64,000 nt of DNA, from positions 1,116,001 to 1,180,000 of the forward strand of contig JAGFBZ010001254.1 of assembly GCA_018398805.1 (NCBI GenBank). The letters are read 5' to 3'. Numbering within the stretch: position 1 is the first letter of the stretch; the number at the start of each line of letters is the position of its first letter. A model generated the notes under the pieces. That model did not search any database, was not told where the DNA came from, and worked only from the letters and a program-made list of their open reading frames with translations. Shown piece after piece: positions 62,763-64,000 of the stretch. A program made the translations under genes and the position numbers. Origin of the DNA: Hirundichthys speculiger. Its lineage: Eukaryota; Chordata; Actinopteri; Beloniformes; Exocoetidae.

Positions 62763-63148
62763 CAGTGATTCCCAAAGTGTGGGCCACGACCCCCTGGTGG
62801 GCTGTCGAGGTACTGCAGGTGGGCCATAAGAGTTCATTAAAAATGAACAAATGTTTTAAATCCTCGATTTTTTAAAAATATGTTTTGACATACATTTTGC
62901 AAACATTTATTACATGATTTAAAAAATATTTAGAAATAATAAAAAAAACAATTGAGTGTTATTCTACTGTAATCTTAACATGACAAGTGACAAGTGTCAC
63001 CTTATTTGTTGACCCCTTACATTAATATTGGAATGTAGCTTTAAGTCTTGTATGTTGATCAAAGTGATGTGTAAAGGTTTGCATGGGCCACAGAGATTTT
63101 TCAAAATTCCAAATTAGGCCTTGGTATTCTGAAGTTTGGGAATGGCTG
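62763..63148. mobile_element. hAT MITE with exact target-site duplication
   Basis: The end cagtgattcccaaagt (62763) pairs with the complement of cagccattcccaaact at 63148. Identical 8-base flanks gtctaaag lie at 62755-62762 and 63149-63156. At 386 bases with no transposase it is non-autonomous. It sits inside Tc1 copy B. Confidence 0.92.
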
Positions 63149-63194
63149 GTCTAAAGGGAGTCTGAGCATTCCACCTTGCGGCATCCTGTTACAT

Positions 63195-63560
63195 TTGGAT
63201 CTGGGTTTTGTGTTTTCAGGTCTTTCTTCTTTGTTCTCTTGTGTTTTATCTGCTTTTCTTGTATTCCTTGTTTCTTTTTACATCACAGTCTGCCTTACTT
63301 CCGGTTTTACTTTTAAAGTCTGTCTTTTTCTTGTTGAGTTCTGTTTTACTTCCTTGTGTTTATTTCCCTGATTACTTTCACCTGTCTTTATGGCATTTTG
63401 TGTCTTCTTTCCTGGTTGCTGGTCTGTCTTTTTCAGCTAGCTTCCACCTTGTTGCTTTCTACTCTCACGTTGCCTCTGGTTTTCTTTCTTCAATCAATTG
63501 TTTGTTGGTTTAGTCTTGTTCATTCTTTCTTTTTTTTCTTTGTTTCCTATTTCCCATTTA
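63195..63560. other. Pyrimidine-rich strand-asymmetric tract
   Basis: The plus strand is dominated by T and C for over 300 bases, with words such as 'ttccctgattactttcacct' that recall dispersed fish repeats. The hydrophobic open frames across it reflect the T-rich composition. No class assigned. Confidence 0.4.
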
Positions 63561-64000
63561 GCAGCCTCAAAGAAGAATTCAGGATCTCTCAGACCTGAGA
63601 GACCTCAGTGAACCCAGACACTAAGGAGTCAAGAGTGTTGTTGGCTGGCATTAACATCTGGACTGGCAGGGAATGAATTGCCCAAGAAGATCTGGAGATG
63701 GCCAACTCCTGGCAAAGCGCCCGTGGTTTAAGCAGTAGCCATTGGCTGAGCAGGCTTAGGAGCCATCATTCAACCCTACAGGACAGGCATCAGGTCGTTC
63801 TGAAGTAAGACCAGGCTGGTGTTGAGGAGAGAAGGTGCAGCAAGAAGGTTGTATGCAGCAGCAGGGAGCATGGACATGGTGGAAGGGCACAATGGAGAAT
63901 AAGATCTCCTGGACTGAGATCTGAATGTTCTGTCCAGTCCATCAAACCTCCACATCTATGACAAGATGTCACATTTTGTTATGCTATTGAAGAGATTACC
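63561..64000. other. Sequence of average composition, nothing recognised
   Basis: Purine-rich toward 63800-63900. Short open frames only; no motif found. Confidence 0.35.

Larger units (their letters stand above)
62000..63180 (-). pseudogene. Tc1-like transposase remnant, copy B, split by two MITEs
   Basis: The minus strand reads VEIHDSTVRKRLSEHCLFGR and LAVGSPVLYKTSMAGGHKC (62330-62215), the second helix-turn-helix of a Tc1 transposase, in the position of VKVHNSILRKRLNNY in copy A. The downstream DDE part has decayed. Bases 62282-62338, 62738-62762 and 63149-63165 together continue the alignment with 60810-60875 of copy A once the two inserted elements are removed. So the Tc1 copy came first and the MITE (62339-62737) and hAT (62763-63148) landed in it later. 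Inactive. Confidence 0.7.

Noticed and set aside
63208..63598. Hydrophobic open frames that look like multi-pass membrane proteins
   Set aside because: They arise from a T/C-rich tract, where almost any frame encodes Leu, Phe and Ser.
1..64000. CRISPR arrays, bacterial operons, rRNA and tRNA genes
   Set aside because: None seen. The only tRNA-like shapes are SINE heads, and the only regularly spaced repeats are microsatellites and minisatellites.

Overview
The window looks like a stretch of a teleost fish nuclear genome (probably a percomorph), either intergenic or inside very large introns. The evidence is the repeat content: LINE2/Maui-like and Rex1/Babar-like retrotransposon ends, tRNA-derived SINEs, a Penelope-like element, Tc1/mariner copies, many hAT elements and a pogo-like transposon, all set in AT-rich sequence full of microsatellites. 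No host protein-coding gene, rRNA or tRNA gene could be supported. The open frames are short, unrelated to families I know, and about as long as chance allows. Every convincing piece of protein sequence belongs to a mobile element, and all of those are broken.

Layout. 1-14 kb is mostly single-copy sequence with scattered repeats: a hairpin at 2.7 kb, a hAT remnant at 2.9-3.6 kb, an L2-like tail at 4.0 kb, a diverged 200-base-offset duplication at 4.6-4.9 kb, a repeat with complementary ends at 10.9-11.5 kb, a non-autonomous hAT with CGGGTC arrays at 11.7-12.5 kb, and SINE fragments at 12.5 and 14.3 kb. From 14.4 to 26.7 kb there is an almost transposon-free block that holds only microsatellites. 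From 26.7 to 37.5 kb lie a fragment of a terminal-inverted-repeat transposon, a Tc1 transposase remnant, a hAT MITE with perfect target duplications, an L2 3' end, a Tc1 MITE with long inverted repeats, and SINE pieces. From 40.4 to 45.2 kb there are a SINE, two Rex1-type LINE fragments in opposite orientation and a LINE tail.

The densest part is 47.1-54.7 kb. A BED-finger hAT (47139-49702) contains a second TIR element (48205-49528), which in turn contains an L2 3' end (about 48355-48910). A second BED/ZBED-type hAT (49935-51435) follows and carries a SINE. A complete but dead pogo-like transposon (51457-54680) starts 22 bases after that. It has TA target duplications, terminal inverted repeats, repeated subterminal sites and a visible intron. 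It has lost its start codon and the third catalytic aspartate, and it carries a strange GC-rich 313-base insertion (53014-53326). From 57.3 to 63.2 kb a TIR transposon (57336-59161) is interrupted by a Penelope-like element with an inverted 5' end, a perfect hairpin and a hammerhead-like core. Two remnants of one Tc1 family follow, the second split by a TTAA-flanked MITE and a hAT MITE.

I found no previously undescribed host system. The items most worth following up are the Penelope insertion, the GC-rich composite inside the pogo element with the pogo subterminal sites, and the three near-identical-style perfect hairpins. Family assignments rest on motifs I translated and recognised by eye, without database searches.
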